A stretch of DNA of 64,000 nucleotides from positions 308,918,512 to 308,982,511 of the forward strand of contig CM060846.1 in the NCBI GenBank assembly GCA_030762175.1. The letters are read 5' to 3'. Both the position numbers and the translations under genes were made by a program. Below, one piece after another: positions 35,889 to 49,131 of this stretch (position 1 is the stretch's first letter; every line of letters begins with the position of its first letter). A model generated the notes under the pieces. The model was given only the letters and a program-made list of their open reading frames with translations, ran no database searches and had not been told where the DNA came from. This stretch comes from Metallyticus violacea. Its lineage: Eukaryota; Arthropoda; Insecta; Mantodea; Metallyticidae.

Positions 35889-38800
35889 AATTTGTTGCGC
35901 ACTGTTTAAAAATGTATAATTATGTTGCAAATATTGTTTGATACACAGTTTATTTTTATCACCTTAGCCAATATTATTTTAATATAATATAATAATATAA
36001 TAACTTATAAATTATTTTATATATAAGATCTTTTCAAGCTTAGGTACTGACCCTTGATATTCGTAGTTCTGTCTTGAGAAATAGTCGAGCATAATCTTAA
36101 CATGATTGCTTTTCGCAAACGCTATCTATTTTTGTCCGCCATTATGTAGCTGGAATATTTCCTGTGCTTGCTTTAGTCTGTGATATCAGAGAAAAATAAA
36201 AAAGTGCATTAAGCTTCAAATGATGCAAGACTGAAACCCAGTATGTAGCAGCATTCATGACTAGATGATTGATTTTACAGAAGCACATGTTACAAATGTT
36301 GCATTTAGCTACGAGAACACGTATTTTTGACATTTTCTATATATAAGGGATCTTCAAAGATTAATTTTGCTAATTGTTTGTGCATATTTTCTACTTGCAA
36401 TAATTAACCTTACTTACAAAATGCTAGTTTGTCTAGTAAAACATGTTAGACTACTAATTTTTCATAACAACTGTTACGTTTATATAAACAGAGCTAATGT
36501 GTAACAACCACTATTATTGATTCTTCAAACGGGCCATAAGTTGTCATTATTAGGGAAACACCGACAAATATGGCTAATGTAAGAATTTTATACCATGCAG
36601 TTCTGACACACTATTTTATATGTGTTAAGTTTTAATTATAAAAATTGGTAAGTTATATTTATTGCTGCTACAACTGAAAATTATCATACCATTCCATGGA
36701 CTACAAATCCAGCAAGTTTGTCTGAAGAGCTGCGATTGATCGGAAAATATTTTAGTGCTTTTTGATAGGAATAATTAAAATACAATTTTGCACATTCTCG
36801 TTTTGCATGCATGTTTATGAGCCGGGAATGTTACGCGTATTTAATATGCAGAAAATCCATGAAAACGCCATGTGGTTACATTGGTACATATTTGAGAACG
36901 ACGTTCCTGCAGTGTAGGCTTAAACAAGGGCGAACAGATGTTTGCTTCGAGAAGGGGTCTCTGTGACACATGCATTTGTCACCCTTATAATGAGCTATTA
37001 TTGCAAACATCAGAAAATGCGATAACGATAATCATAGCCAAATTGATTTATTGAATGGGTCATTGGGGTAAGCTTTTGCAATGGTGACACAAACGACTGC
37101 ATTCAACGGGTCACAATTCAAATCACACATTAGGCGCCGATGTTACAATTAGATTTTTAAGGTAACGAGAGTCAAAAGTGCTTCCTTTGGTTATACGCTG
37201 TAGAAGGCGAAAAATACTGAATGAATTGTCATCTCTGTTGGATTTGAATCCTGGGTTTGAACGTGCTGAGGAGGCCTCTTATATAGAAAAAACAAATGTT
37301 AGGGTGCTAAAAATTCAACGTGCTTGCACTATTAGATTCATTTCTAGTAGCGCACAATTTTTTCAAGAGACTTTGATTAAATCTTAAAAATGTCTCTGGG
37401 AACCATTATCCAGTGCGTCAAATTATACTGTCATATATCTACCTGTTATGTTGATGGGCATGTATTATAATCAGGGTTAAACTTAAATAAACTAAGGAGG
37501 AATTTGTAAATGGGTGCCACAGTTTCAAAAACGGAATAAAAATTAAAGCAATATTAAGCTACTCACCGTGTCTGTGTTATTAGTGCAGATAGAAACTCTA
37601 TTGTCCCATTCATGCATACACACCCTTAAAATTCAAAATTACTGTGATTATTAAATGCCATCCGTTTTCCTTTATACTATCTAATTTAACGTAGTGTGTT
37701 AAAAATTCTTTTATCGGTTTTTGTCGTATGTTCATTACTCCCTATTTGAGTGAGTAATAAAAGTAAATTTGATTATACTTTCGGTACTTATTTTATTATC
37801 TAACCACTGTTTCATTTTTAGCCATTTTAATACGGACATACAGACTTTCATTTGAAAATTTGCCAGTTCAAATAAGTACCTATTTAAACAAATTTAACGT
37901 AAGTAAAACGTGTGTTTAGACTTTTATGGGGAAATATATAGCGAATTATGATTACATTTAAGTTTTCAATCTCTCACTCCCACCCATCCCATTTTGAAAT
38001 TTCAAATAGCACTCCTATTTTTAAATTATGTAATTTTATACAAAAGGTATAATGCGATCACATATTTCGTTAACTTGGTAGCCTTGATTACTGTTATTTA
38101 ATCTGGTCAGTGTAAAACTGCCATCGAGTATTTAATGTAATGGTTGTCTTTTTGTAATAAATTATTTCAAAATAGACGTGTCCCAAAAAACAGAATTTAA
38201 GAGAATTATTAGAGGTTCCGAAATAGTCTCCATGGCTGTCTGAATAATAATGGGGCATATTTTGAACATTTAATTTAATATTATCCACTATAAATTGCTT
38301 TTTTTTTTTACCTACATCTGACTTATTTGTTCTATCCAAATTTAGAAATGTTAGTTTTGTACTATTAATATGTTTGTTAAACTTAATACCTGCTACAGAT
38401 GTATCTTTTCCTAAGTTGTCGTTATACTTAACCACACTGCATCATTTAGGTGTAATTTGGTTATCAGTAAGATTATTCAATATGTTTTGTTTGTTTTAAT
38501 AAGTCTTATTGTTAGTAATTTTTCATAAACGCTACATAATCATGTAATCCATTAATGTTTTAATTGTTGTACGCATTAATAAAAACTCCAAGGACAAAAC
38601 TGTCTCTCAAGGATCTGTTCCTGGCGACATGCGGCTGGTACTAAAATCCTCAGTAGCTATGCTGCCGACCAGAATATTCCAGGAAACAAGAGTTGGACGA
38701 GAAGCTACTTGCAGCGGGATCGTTTGTTTTGCCATTTATTTCACTTGCCCCACATCTGTCCCAAAAAGTTAGACAGATGTGCCCCTGGGTCGTACGAGCC

Positions 38801-39754
38801 TAGGTAATCCACAACACAGAAAGGACTTCATAATGTGGTATATCAATTCTGCTTGACAGACCACACGCACCGCAACGATATGTACGATGTCATAATTATT
38901 TTGCCACGGTATAATGTATTGGCGACATCTTGTTTACCATGTACCACTTACGTGAGGTACTTGCGACTAGCAGAAAGACCTGCGTCACCTACGTTAACCT
39001 CTTATTTTTCTGCATGTAGAGTTAATCCTATTGTGCATAGCTGGAAAGAAATTTAACCTTTGACCTCTGTATGAAAGATTTACAATACGACTGCCATTCA
39101 ACAGTTAGGCTTGCCTTCAAAGTTTAACAACATATTAAAGCATTCTTATATTTTTGTGTTATTACTTTCTGATGTGATTTATAGATTGTTCTTTATATCT
39201 CACATTTGTATAACTTGGATCCACTGGACCCTTAAGGTTTATATTGTAGCATTGCTAACTCAAACTGTGTTGGCGTTTATATTAATTGTTGTGAATGTGG
39301 AAAACATTCTCATACAGCTGACAACTCATTGTTGTACTGTTATACAGAGAATTTGTGATTTTTACAATGAAATGCAAGGCTGTAGCTAGTTTTGTTTTTA
39401 TGTTTATGTATCACTACCAATGCTATAGCTCATTGCTGAAAACAGCTTTCTCTTCATATTTATCCGATACTGCATTTGGAGAAAAGTGAAGATGATTTGT
39501 TAATGTCAACAATAACAACAAAAACAACACATTATATTTTCCTGCAGTGGTAAAAGAGGAGATTTTTCGGTATATTGCATTTAAGATGCTTTTAGCTATG
39601 CCTGATACAATGAAATGCCATTTATTCTCCCAACAACTATTATGTTATTATTTTTATTTTACTATATAGAATGTCAGGATTTCTCGTATATCCAGGAAAC
39701 GGAGCAGGTTTCAAGAATGTGTATGTGTTGCAAACCCAAATTTTGAATCAGTGA
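35889..39754. other. unassigned AT-rich stretch
   Basis: No recognised gene or transposon. A small perfect hairpin (arms CACATCTGTC and GACAGATGTG, 11-base loop) lies at 38,751-38,781. The minus-strand open frame of 113 codons at 38,094-38,435 has no domain I recognise. Confidence 0.45.
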
Positions 39755-41345
39755 CTAACTGAAGATGAAGAGTTCAAACGAAAGTACTGCTTCAGATGAA
39801 GCCTTAATTTGTTCCTCAGGTTACACAATGCAGCTCTACAAAAGAATATGGCTTTCCTTCCGCAGCCCAAAATAGTGATGCTGATGTAATGTTACTCTTG
39901 GACAAGATAATACTGAAACAGATAACAGATGTATTGCTCCAAATGGTATGGTATGGAATAAAATTCCTCCAGAACAAAACAAAACTCCTGCTAATAATTT
40001 AGTAAAATTTGTACAAGGTTCTGCAAGAGACAAAATACATATTAGGTACTTCCAAATATGCTTGGAATTTATTTATTCCATCAACCATTGTGGATGAAAT
40101 CGTGATATGCACCAATCTAGAAACGAGAAAAGTTTGGGTACTAATAAAAATAAACTATCGTGACGTAAATTGAGATAAAACTTTTGCTCTTTGCGGAATT
40201 TTGATTAACATAGAAGCAGGTAAAGGCTGGGATGTTACGAATTCATATTTTTTTCTGGGAAAGTTTTCCAATCCATAATATATATATAGCCACAATGGTT
40301 GTGAATCGGATTGAAGTCGTTAGAACATTTATTAGATTTGATGACAATAGAACCAGAGAGACTGTATATGGAAAATATTTATAGAACAGTGCGGAAAAAT
40401 AACAGTACCCAAAGTTAATGTTACCACAGATGCGCAACAGGTGTCATTTACGGGTCGGTGAGGATTTGTGCAATACATGCCAAACAAGCAAGAGAAATAC
40501 GGAATGTACATCTTTTGGATGTGCGAAGCCGAAATGGGTTGTCATTGAAGGGATAAAACCAGGCGAACCACCCGGGCAGAAATCTGGACTTACTACAGTA
40601 CAGACTCTTGAGGGTAGAGCCAGTAATATCAGTATGAATAACTATTTCACAAAAGTTCCATGCAAATTACTTCTTGGATAAAAAACTTGCTGCTGTGGGA
40701 ACAATGCGGCTGAATAAAAAGTACATTTCATGAGATGAAGCAGAATACAGCCCGACCAGTAAATTCAAGTCTATTTGTAATTGGAAAAGAAATGATAATG
40801 GTTAGTTTTACACCAAAGTTTTCATCATTCAGTTCTTCTGATTTGGATGAACAACATCCATAATAGAAACCTGAATTTGTGAAATTAAATTTTGTAATCA
40901 TACTATGGTGCTATATATGTTGTGGTTTAGCAAGTACGCAATTACACCTGCAAAAAACAAACTAAATGCTCACCAAAGGCTCTCTGAAGTAACATAATAG
41001 ATATTTTCACTCTAAATGCTTGTGTTCTATACTGTGCTGAAGATTCCACACGCCACAAAGGGCTTCTATACAAAAGGAGATTGTTCATCAAGGAACTTTC
41101 AATGGGAATGATCCAGCCATTTATAATCAGAAGCTCTTACAACGCTTTTTACAGAAAGCTGTATTACTGGATATGGAAACGTTCATTACTTTTTCCAAAT
41201 ACAAAGCAGCAGCGATTAGCGCCACCAGAATAGAAGGTGTTCTTTATATCCTGCTTCAAAGTACATGAAGACAACAGTGTACTGCAGGCGCGCAAAACAT
41301 GTGTGCCAAGCACATAGATAGCACTGTGGAGTGCAACAATTGTAG
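39755..41345 (+). pseudogene. piggyBac-type transposase pseudogene
   Basis: A decayed piggyBac transposase readable across frames. In order: acidic N-terminal TEDEEFKRKY; NGMVWNKIPPEQNKTPANN; AWNLFIPSTIVDEIVICTNL (usual WxLFFxDEIIxEIVxxTN) at about 40,054-40,113; TFIRFDDNRTRE at about 40,323; NVTTDAQQVSF then GFVQYMPNKQEKYGMYIF at about 40,418-40,520, holding the first catalytic Asp (usual VTxDEQ, Glu changed to Ala); SNISMNNYFTKVP at about 40,620 (usual MDNYFT: the second catalytic Asp reads as Asn); LAAVGTMRLNKKYI (usual VGTxRxNKxxIP); and a C-terminal Cys-rich piece CRRAKHVCQAHR near 41,280. Stops and frameshifts occur throughout. Terminal repeats were not found. Confidence 0.88.
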
Positions 41346-44300
41346 AAATTAATGTGATATACTTTTGTTTAGTCTGTCACTTGTTCTGTGCCAATTAAAA
41401 AGCAACAAAAAGTGATGCATATATCACAAATGATCCCATAACTCATATTATTATTTTCATGCAGTAATTATTCAGAATAAAATGTTAACGTATTAAAATA
41501 TATCCTTTTGAACCTCATAACTGTCAAACTGCAATTATTGAACATAAATAATTATGTAATATTATTAATAGCATTAACATGCCTTAAAATAAAATATTTT
41601 TATCACATAAAATGTATAAAAACCATGTTTTAATTAAAATCTCATAACAGACATAATGAGCTCATTGGATCCAGGGAATATAAAAGTAAGGAAAAAGTAG
41701 GCCATGCATACCAGGTACAATTATTGTGCCTAAATATAAATGATCTACATTTAGCATTAAACCTGCCTGCCTTGTATGTAATTTCTGATTTTGACTCCTC
41801 AGGTCAATAATGGTTGTTTCTCCTAATCCAGAACCGAAGCAATTTCTCATAATAAATTGTAACTTTGCTAGTAGGTGGAAACATTCATGAAAAAAGAGCA
41901 ACGGTAGTTTAGAAAGAGACAGTTTGAGTGCTGTTACTACATAGTGTTGTTGGCGAGAGTGTGGTTGGTCATGATGAATAACACATCCACGCTGTGTTCA
42001 ATAGTGCATTTGTTACATCGGTTAACTGTAGTTACGCATATGAGCTGAATGTATCCATTTTCCCTTCAATCGAAACTATATTGATCATTTAAGTGTATCA
42101 TACTTACAAAGAAGTTGAAAATAGATGCAAAATGGAAGGAAAAATTGCTTCGGGAGTGAGAAAATTCCAACTGTCAATAGCTCGTTATCAGTGTTTTTAA
42201 TACTATAAAATGTTTAAAATCTTGAACTAACTATATGAAAATGCACAAATGAACAAAGGTTAATCTGATTTATGTAACTTAGTACAGAACACCTATCCAT
42301 GTGATTGTGTAGGCTAATGCATGAAGAATGTGCTTGACGCCATATCATACCAATTGTGACAACTTCACAACTTCTTTCCATTACTGCATATAGTATCATC
42401 TCGAATGGAAGCTTTATTATTTAGTGGCGTACTTTGAAATTTGAAGAGGCAGACCTTAGATCTCGTATATTGCTCGTTTCAGAGCCCTGTACATTAACAT
42501 TCTGAAACACCTTCGGTATTACAAGGAGGATAATAATGGCAATAAATATTCCAATGAATTCGCCAAATTTTTCATATTGTGCATTGTAATAAGCTCGTCA
42601 ATTCTGGGTATACTTGTTTAACAAAATTATGAAAATGGATAAACTAACTATTACTTCTTCATTTCGTCACAATTTGCAGTGTATGAATAGAAGCGTCAAC
42701 AATATTTAAAGATTTCAACATCTAGAAAGAAAAATCCTCCTTTCTAGCCCTTTTGTTCCAGATATAAGGAAAGAAATCGTAACCATGCTACCTCAGACCG
42801 CAGGCCGTTAGACGTACCACTTAAAACAGCTTAAGACGATTGAAATCTACAAGAACCCAGTAATGGAGGCCATGACAAGCCCCTCCATTTCAACGCGAGA
42901 GAAAATGGTTTTGGGCAAATTGGTATGGCTCTGTTTTCCCGGTCCAATGGGATGTGAGAACAGATCCGATCTACAGATCTGGACGCATGCCGCTGAAATG
43001 CTACCGCAGGGCTGTCCAAATTGCTTTTAATGTTTACACAATTCTTTAAACAAACAATGAAAATGAAATCCTTTGCATCTCCATAACAATTGCGCATTTT
43101 TATAATCTATGTACATTTGATAACCGTTTTAAACACACATTTCTCCTTTTCTTTTAAATAGCATTGTTATGGACATAAAAACAAAACATTTTGCGGGACT
43201 CTAAGCCATTGCGATCCTAATTTCAATAAATATGTTTTTCGGGATTTATGCCAAATTTTGATAAGTTATTGTCTGTTACCTTTCTCTGAAGATCACAGAA
43301 TTTAGTATCATCTGTGACCACTGCGTATGTGTACCTGTATGTAAAAATGAGGTACTTTACCTGGAATGTTGGTTCACACCATTTTTAAAGATTGTGACAT
43401 GTCTCTTGGTATTTAACATATTTAAAGCTTGCAGGAGTTGAGATAATACAATTTGTTGAAGTGAAATAACGTAACTCCGCTGAAGAGAAAGTGAGCACAT
43501 TTTCAGGAGAGCTGCTTTTTAATATGTTTCTACTTGCTTTTCTGCTTTCTTATGTCTCTTCGTCTCTCTCATTTTAACATGTGCTCTATTACATGTTATA
43601 CATGCATCCATCAGACGTTAAAATGCTTGTTTTGTTTTCATTAGCTCCTTGAATATAAAGCAAAATGCGAGTGACTGTGTGTATTTTTTGGTGTTTAAAA
43701 ATGGAATCGTTTTGCAAGTCTTAATAAATGAAAATTTTAAATTTCAAGTTGATTACTAAGTAGTTTCAATCAGTAAACAAAAGGAGCACACCGGCTCAGA
43801 TTCTGCTTGGTTCGGGAGCTTTACTGAGTCTTTGCTGCACGGGTTAGACCTAGGGCCTGCACCGGATCCTCTTGGACTAGGTAAATCATCGGACACAGAA
43901 ACACACTTCATTACAATGTAGCCAGCGTTACGCATAGCCGCCACCTATAAGCCTACAATGGACTGAGTTTGTGACACTTGCCCAGAGATAGAATTTAGTA
44001 ACATGTGCTCGAAGGGTCCAAGTTCTGGAAAACTACTAATTAGGTAACTACTTTTGAGTGTAGTTAAAGACAACTTGACTTCGAGATGGCTATCATTTAT
44101 GAGTGCTTGTTGAGAAGAGTGCAGGAACTTGGCGTAGTGACAGAATAATTGCAAATGAAGAAATTCTACTTCATATTCTGTGTGCTGTATTGGTGCACGT
44201 ATCTTTAAACATGACTGATGACTTGTTTATGAATCCAGGAAAACATACCAGAAAATGAAAAGCTCTAAGTTTCTGTTATTACTTCGTCGATCAATTGTTC

Positions 44301-46084
44301 GATAAGGAAACACTTCCGAGATATACATGGAACTGCTCAGGCAAACTTCACAGGACCAGCAGCGTCTCTGGAGGTTGAAATCGAAAGCTGAGCAGCATGG
44401 TTTAAAGAGCATGTGCAAATGTATATTTATCACCTACGAGAAGATGCAGAATCATATTCACACATACAATAAAAATATTTCAATCTTGAGGGTAAGAAAC
44501 GGAAACAAATCTGCAATAAAATCTGATCAAGCCATAAGCGAAGAATTAAATATCCACGAGTAATGCAAATCTTATGCATTTCCTTAAAGTAATGGCATAC
44601 TTACAAAAAGCAGTAAATATCAATTGGCTGATAAAGAGAACCCCTGCATGCAAATGTTTTACATTAAAATTGAAGGTTGTACTGGGAAAATATTTAAAAA
44701 TACACAAATGATTATTTTAATTAGTAATTAGATTGTAAAATAATACTTATTAAGTAAAAATTACAAAATAAAGATGAAAGATATGGGAAACGCTGAGACC
44801 TACACGCGGTATTCCCTGAGAGTGACATCCTGTGGTATAAGAGTGTCTCTTAATTATAATAATAATAAATCATTATTGTTATTATTTTGATGGAAAAAGA
44901 TAGCAACACCAACTTTGTCTTTGGTGAGATAACAACTGGTGAGAAATCAGTTTGAACTCATGTATAAAGAGCAAGTATCTCGCACTCAAGGGACTAATGA
45001 TTTGAAATTCACTGATACCTAAAGCAGGAATAGGACCTGAGCTCATCAGATTATCAACCACTTGCAGCAAGCATTAACAACCTACAGTCCTGAACTTCTT
45101 CGCTGCAGGATTATGGGGTAAGTTAAAGACTTCAGCATTAGTGCCAGATTGGGTTACAATTGTGTGGTTAGCTCTAGTTATACAAGATTTTTCACCTGCC
45201 TACCGTTTGCGCACTTGATTTATTGACTTAAGACTAATTTGCACTTGTCCGTCAGGTGTTTATAAGTTCAAAAGAGTTCGAAAAACACTATGGCAGTCTT
45301 AAGGCATTTTGCCCTTAGATTTTAGCATGGAGAATCAACAAAACACACCTAAATAGAAAGTGAAATATAAAGAGTGCCGATTATATTCTATTATCTCAGG
45401 TTCATTGAGTTGCTCTCCCATTTGCAAATAATTGCTATTCATAAATCCCGAGTTCTGGAACCCTTAAAATATCATAGGGTGAGAAAAGAACCACAAAAAT
45501 ATATTTCTTTTTGCAGCTGTGGCTTGTGTTCTCGTTTTTACTCCGTTTTCCTAAGTAGCGACATTGAAATAAGGTTTCTGAAGTTTAGTTTGCTATTTGT
45601 AAAGATAAAAGGAAAAGAAATCATAGCGACACTAGCAGGAAGGAAAAAGATGGGAGATGGAGAGAATACACGCTGATGTCAGGATTTCTTTCTTTCTTTG
45701 GAAGATTTGCTTTTTTACGTTTCTTTTTATATCATTTTCTTTTCTTCTTTCTCCCCTTTGTGCTTCCTTTTTGTCATGGGCACTCAGTGCTGTGGTAGAT
45801 CTGCAGCCAAAGCATTGAGTCGGCTTCGGTTCAGTACCTACACTGCGCTGACTGAATATAGGACATCTTTTGTTGTTAAAGCCGACCGCACTTGTTCTTT
45901 CTCTCTTTTGTTTGTATTCCTCTTCTTCAGTTCATAAACAAATCTTATCCTGCGTTGTAATTGACCGGAATGGAACCAAAAAAATGTAAATGCTATACCA
46001 CTGAACAGTGCTTTGGAACCATGGGCATTTTCACTCATTAATTTTGAACACCGTTTTGTTTGCGATGAATAAATTAGGAATACT
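41346..46084. other. unassigned stretch
   Basis: No recognised mobile element. On the minus strand two open frames, 43,756-43,944 and 43,945-44,154, lie in the same phase separated by one stop; neither shows a domain I know. CAGGGCTGTCCAAA at 43,008-43,021 resembles a hAT end, without a partner. Confidence 0.4.
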
Positions 46085-46770
46085 TTTAAATTATAGGTTT
46101 ATTGTGCAAATCTTTCAAAATCATAATATAATTACATTTATTACATGCCTGGAAACTGCAGCAGATATTATCAGGAAACAATTTTATGTGTTCACATTTT
46201 TTGATATGTGAAGTGCGCTGAGTATTTCCTTTTCCACTAGGTATAGAATTTAAAATAAAATGTGGAACTTTCTCTGGTGGCATGCATTTGATATGATCCA
46301 GTTTCATTTCTTTTTTATCTCCTCGTGTTTCTCTTTTCACTTATGTGAGACATCGTATCTGTTAAGTCTGAATTCTATTTTTGTCTTTATTTGTTAAAGT
46401 ACAGTTTTCACTGCCAAATAGGCAACTATTGTCGCCATTACTTTTGTAGAATTTTAATTGAGTTTCTATTCGGGTCTTTCTTGATGTTTTTCTGATAATA
46501 CTGTACATTTGATTAACTTTTTGCAGTTTGATTCAACATCTATTTCCAGAGAGATGAAATTTGGCAGTTTAAAACATTGAAGTGCTTGATTTCTTCAACA
46601 CTTTTATTTGTCGCTAACAACTTTGATCTTATCTGTAATTTACCTTTAAATTATTTTGGACTTTTCTGTGGATATAGTTAACTGATATTTTTATTAATTT
46701 TTTAATTCATGCAGAAATTTATGTTAACATTTTTGTTGACCCATCAGCTTTAAAGAATGAAGCAATGTTG
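46085..46770 (-). pseudogene. LINE reverse-transcriptase tail, degraded, minus strand
   Basis: Minus-strand remains of the C-terminal part of a non-LTR retrotransposon ORF2. Blocks in order: LTISTEKSKI near 46,690 (usual LxINxxKTKxM); NCQISS (usual GCxIS) near 46,560; HQERPE region (usual KTRxET) near 46,475; LFGSENCTLTNKDKNRIQT near 46,400 (usual LLYGSExWTLxKKDxxRIQT); then RGDKKEMKLDHIK in a downstream frame (usual RRDKIRNEEI). Frame changes are needed between blocks. The catalytic part of the RT domain is missing and no poly(A) end was identified. It may belong to the same LINE class as 26.4-27.7 kb. Confidence 0.75.
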
Positions 46771-49059
46771 TTCAGTTATAAATACAACGCATTAAAATAT
46801 TTATTCCCAAGAATTTGCATCATTTTTATTTTAAGACGTAACAGAAGAATAGTAGCTTTCAGACAGCTGATTTTGGACTGCATACTTTTCTCGATTGTTA
46901 CAAACATCCTGTAAAATTATATGCAAAAAAAAGTTAGCTATTGAAAATTTGGCGGTAAAAGCTTCACACTTTCCTATCACTGCTGGGTCTCTGTCTCGTT
47001 TATATTCAACTTCTCAGATATTATAACGTTACAGATAATATTCTTAACTTTTTTGGTCAAGCATGGTTAAAACAATAACTTTGCATGTGAGTTTTCTATT
47101 TAAGGCTATAATTTCCGATCCTTCAGCTATGGTAACAGTACTAAAAGGTAATTTTTTTTCTGCATCTGTACTACCTATATGTAAAACATATAAAAAATTT
47201 TATCTGACTTCCAGCAAACTGGCAGTAATTTGCCGCTTTAGCTGTACAGGTGCCATAGCCTAATTGCTGAAGGTTTTTCCACAAATTCAAACACTGCGCG
47301 AAGTTTATCCTCGCCTTTGTTCCACGAAAATCCATACTCTAAGTAACTGTCTAAGTATATCTTTCTCCCCCCCCCCTTTGTTTCTGTTTCTTTTTTCATC
47401 CTTTGAACTTGACAGGACGGGAAAAATTTGAACTTTCAAAATAAAAACCGGTAGTTGAAACCGAGAGTTTGCATTCACTGTTTTAGGATTTAAGTTTTTT
47501 CTCTATGATATATCTGTTCCCTTCTGTATGCCCATTCGAAACTTAAAAAATATTGTACAACGTTTTCTTGAGAGATTAAAACTTTTCCATGTATCGGAAA
47601 TGGAAATAATTAATTATTTTGCAGGAATGACTGCGTTGGTCTTTGATACCTGCTAACGAATATAGAAATAATGAACTAACTGTAGATTTAATATCCTAAA
47701 ACTGAATACAATTATTGGCCGTTGTAAAATCTCTTGGCAGTCTGGATTATGTTACTTCGCTCCAGCAGTTGGGAATCGTTGTGTTAAATCATTTATTACT
47801 TAAAAAGGGGGAATTAAAGGAATCATTGCTAGAGGTATTTAGAAGTGTATTGTGTTTGCTAAATGCTAGTATAGTTAATATAAACAACAGCTTTTGGAAG
47901 TTTCCATTTGATAATACAATGAAAACATTTTACCTTTCATAATTACAACAGTTCATTCGCATGGTACACAATACTCTCAGTTCAAAAAGGGAACGATCTG
48001 CTTTGCTTTATAGAAGTCGAAGCTCAACTTTACTTTTCATATATATAAGTATATGAAATCTATAGTATTTACTTTTCGGCATACTCTTAATGCACAATAT
48101 GAAGTAACACTTACATAGCTGACATAGGAAAACTTTAAACATTCAAAACAAAGCTACCACCCCCTTTTCAGTAGCAGCTTGAGGCGGGAACTCGTAGGCA
48201 TGGTAGGTACTGCTATACTATCCCAAAGCATCCCTGAAAATACTGTCAGACCCTATTTTGTAGCTCGAGACTGTAGAAGGTTTCTGTATTTACTACAGAA
48301 TACCTCGAAATTGTCTATCATTGTTGATGTTGTGCACCATTACTGACATTCGTTAATTAAGTAATTCTTCCTCATGTTCCCCATTTTTTGTAATGCACGC
48401 AATCTGTTCAGTGCTGCGTTGCTAAAGAATCATCAGCATCATAAGGCAATGATATCCTTTCTTCAATGACTGCATCTATGCGGACAGCAAGCACAATTAA
48501 TATGACCTTCAACAGATGCTTTATTTTTGTTGATGTAATATTTTTATATTTAAAACGTAACTCACCGTTCACATCGTATTTTTAATAGTTCCGTTTAGCA
48601 CTTATTTCACAAGCATCCAATACTTTGCCCTGTCCAGGGGATCCACGAAGGCTTACAGTACTATTAACAGCATATTATTTGACATGCTTTTATACAGTGC
48701 ACACAGCAAAACAACTGATTGAGCAGCTGTAGTTCATGTGATGTTTGTATTCTCTGAAAGCCTTGCCTTGCGTTATTTCTGAGAGATTTATATATCTTTG
48801 TAGCATGCTCTCAAATAACAAATACTGAAACCGTTTCGCAAAAGCAGAGTTAGAACTAAGCACACACACTTTTATCATTACGCCCCGTATACTAGGGCTT
48901 GTATGTGATGCTGTGTCATCATATTTGTAGTTATTAACATTTATATTTTATGCGTTTTATATACGTTTAATATAATATTATCGTTAAGACTATTACTGTT
49001 GTGTAAAGATGCACACTATATGCACATAGGTTGCAAATATAGGATTTTAAACATTCACT
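46771..49059. other. unassigned stretch, with a C-run
   Basis: A run of about 11 C lies at 47,367-47,377. Open frames, for example 47,715-47,942, have no recognised motif. Confidence 0.45.
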
Positions 49060-49131
49060 TAGATCTTAAGGGTTTGAGACAGCGAGAGATTTATAAAGAA
49101 GGCCTCTGGTTAAGGGAGTTTGAAAACCACT
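49060..49131. mobile_element. possible end of a hAT-type MITE
   Basis: Read on the minus strand, the segment starts CAGTGGTTTTCAAACTCCCT at 49,131, a good match to the common hAT terminal inverted repeat (CAGTGGTTCTCAAAC). The eight bases outside are GATTAGAG. I could not find the partner end with the same flanking eight bases, so element limits are unknown. Confidence 0.35.

Noticed and set aside
38094..38435. 113-codon minus-strand open frame
   Set aside because: AT-rich composition (Lys, Asn, Ile, Tyr) as expected by chance; no motif seen.
38751..38781. Short perfect hairpin CACATCTGTC/GACAGATGTG
   Set aside because: Ten-base arms are short; no evidence of a structural RNA or terminator function in a eukaryotic context.
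43008..43021. CAGGGCTGTCCAAA, resembling a hAT end
   Set aside because: No partner end or 8-bp duplication found.
43756..44154. Two minus-strand open frames in the same phase separated by one stop
   Set aside because: It might be a retrocopy or an exon remnant, but I recognise no domain.
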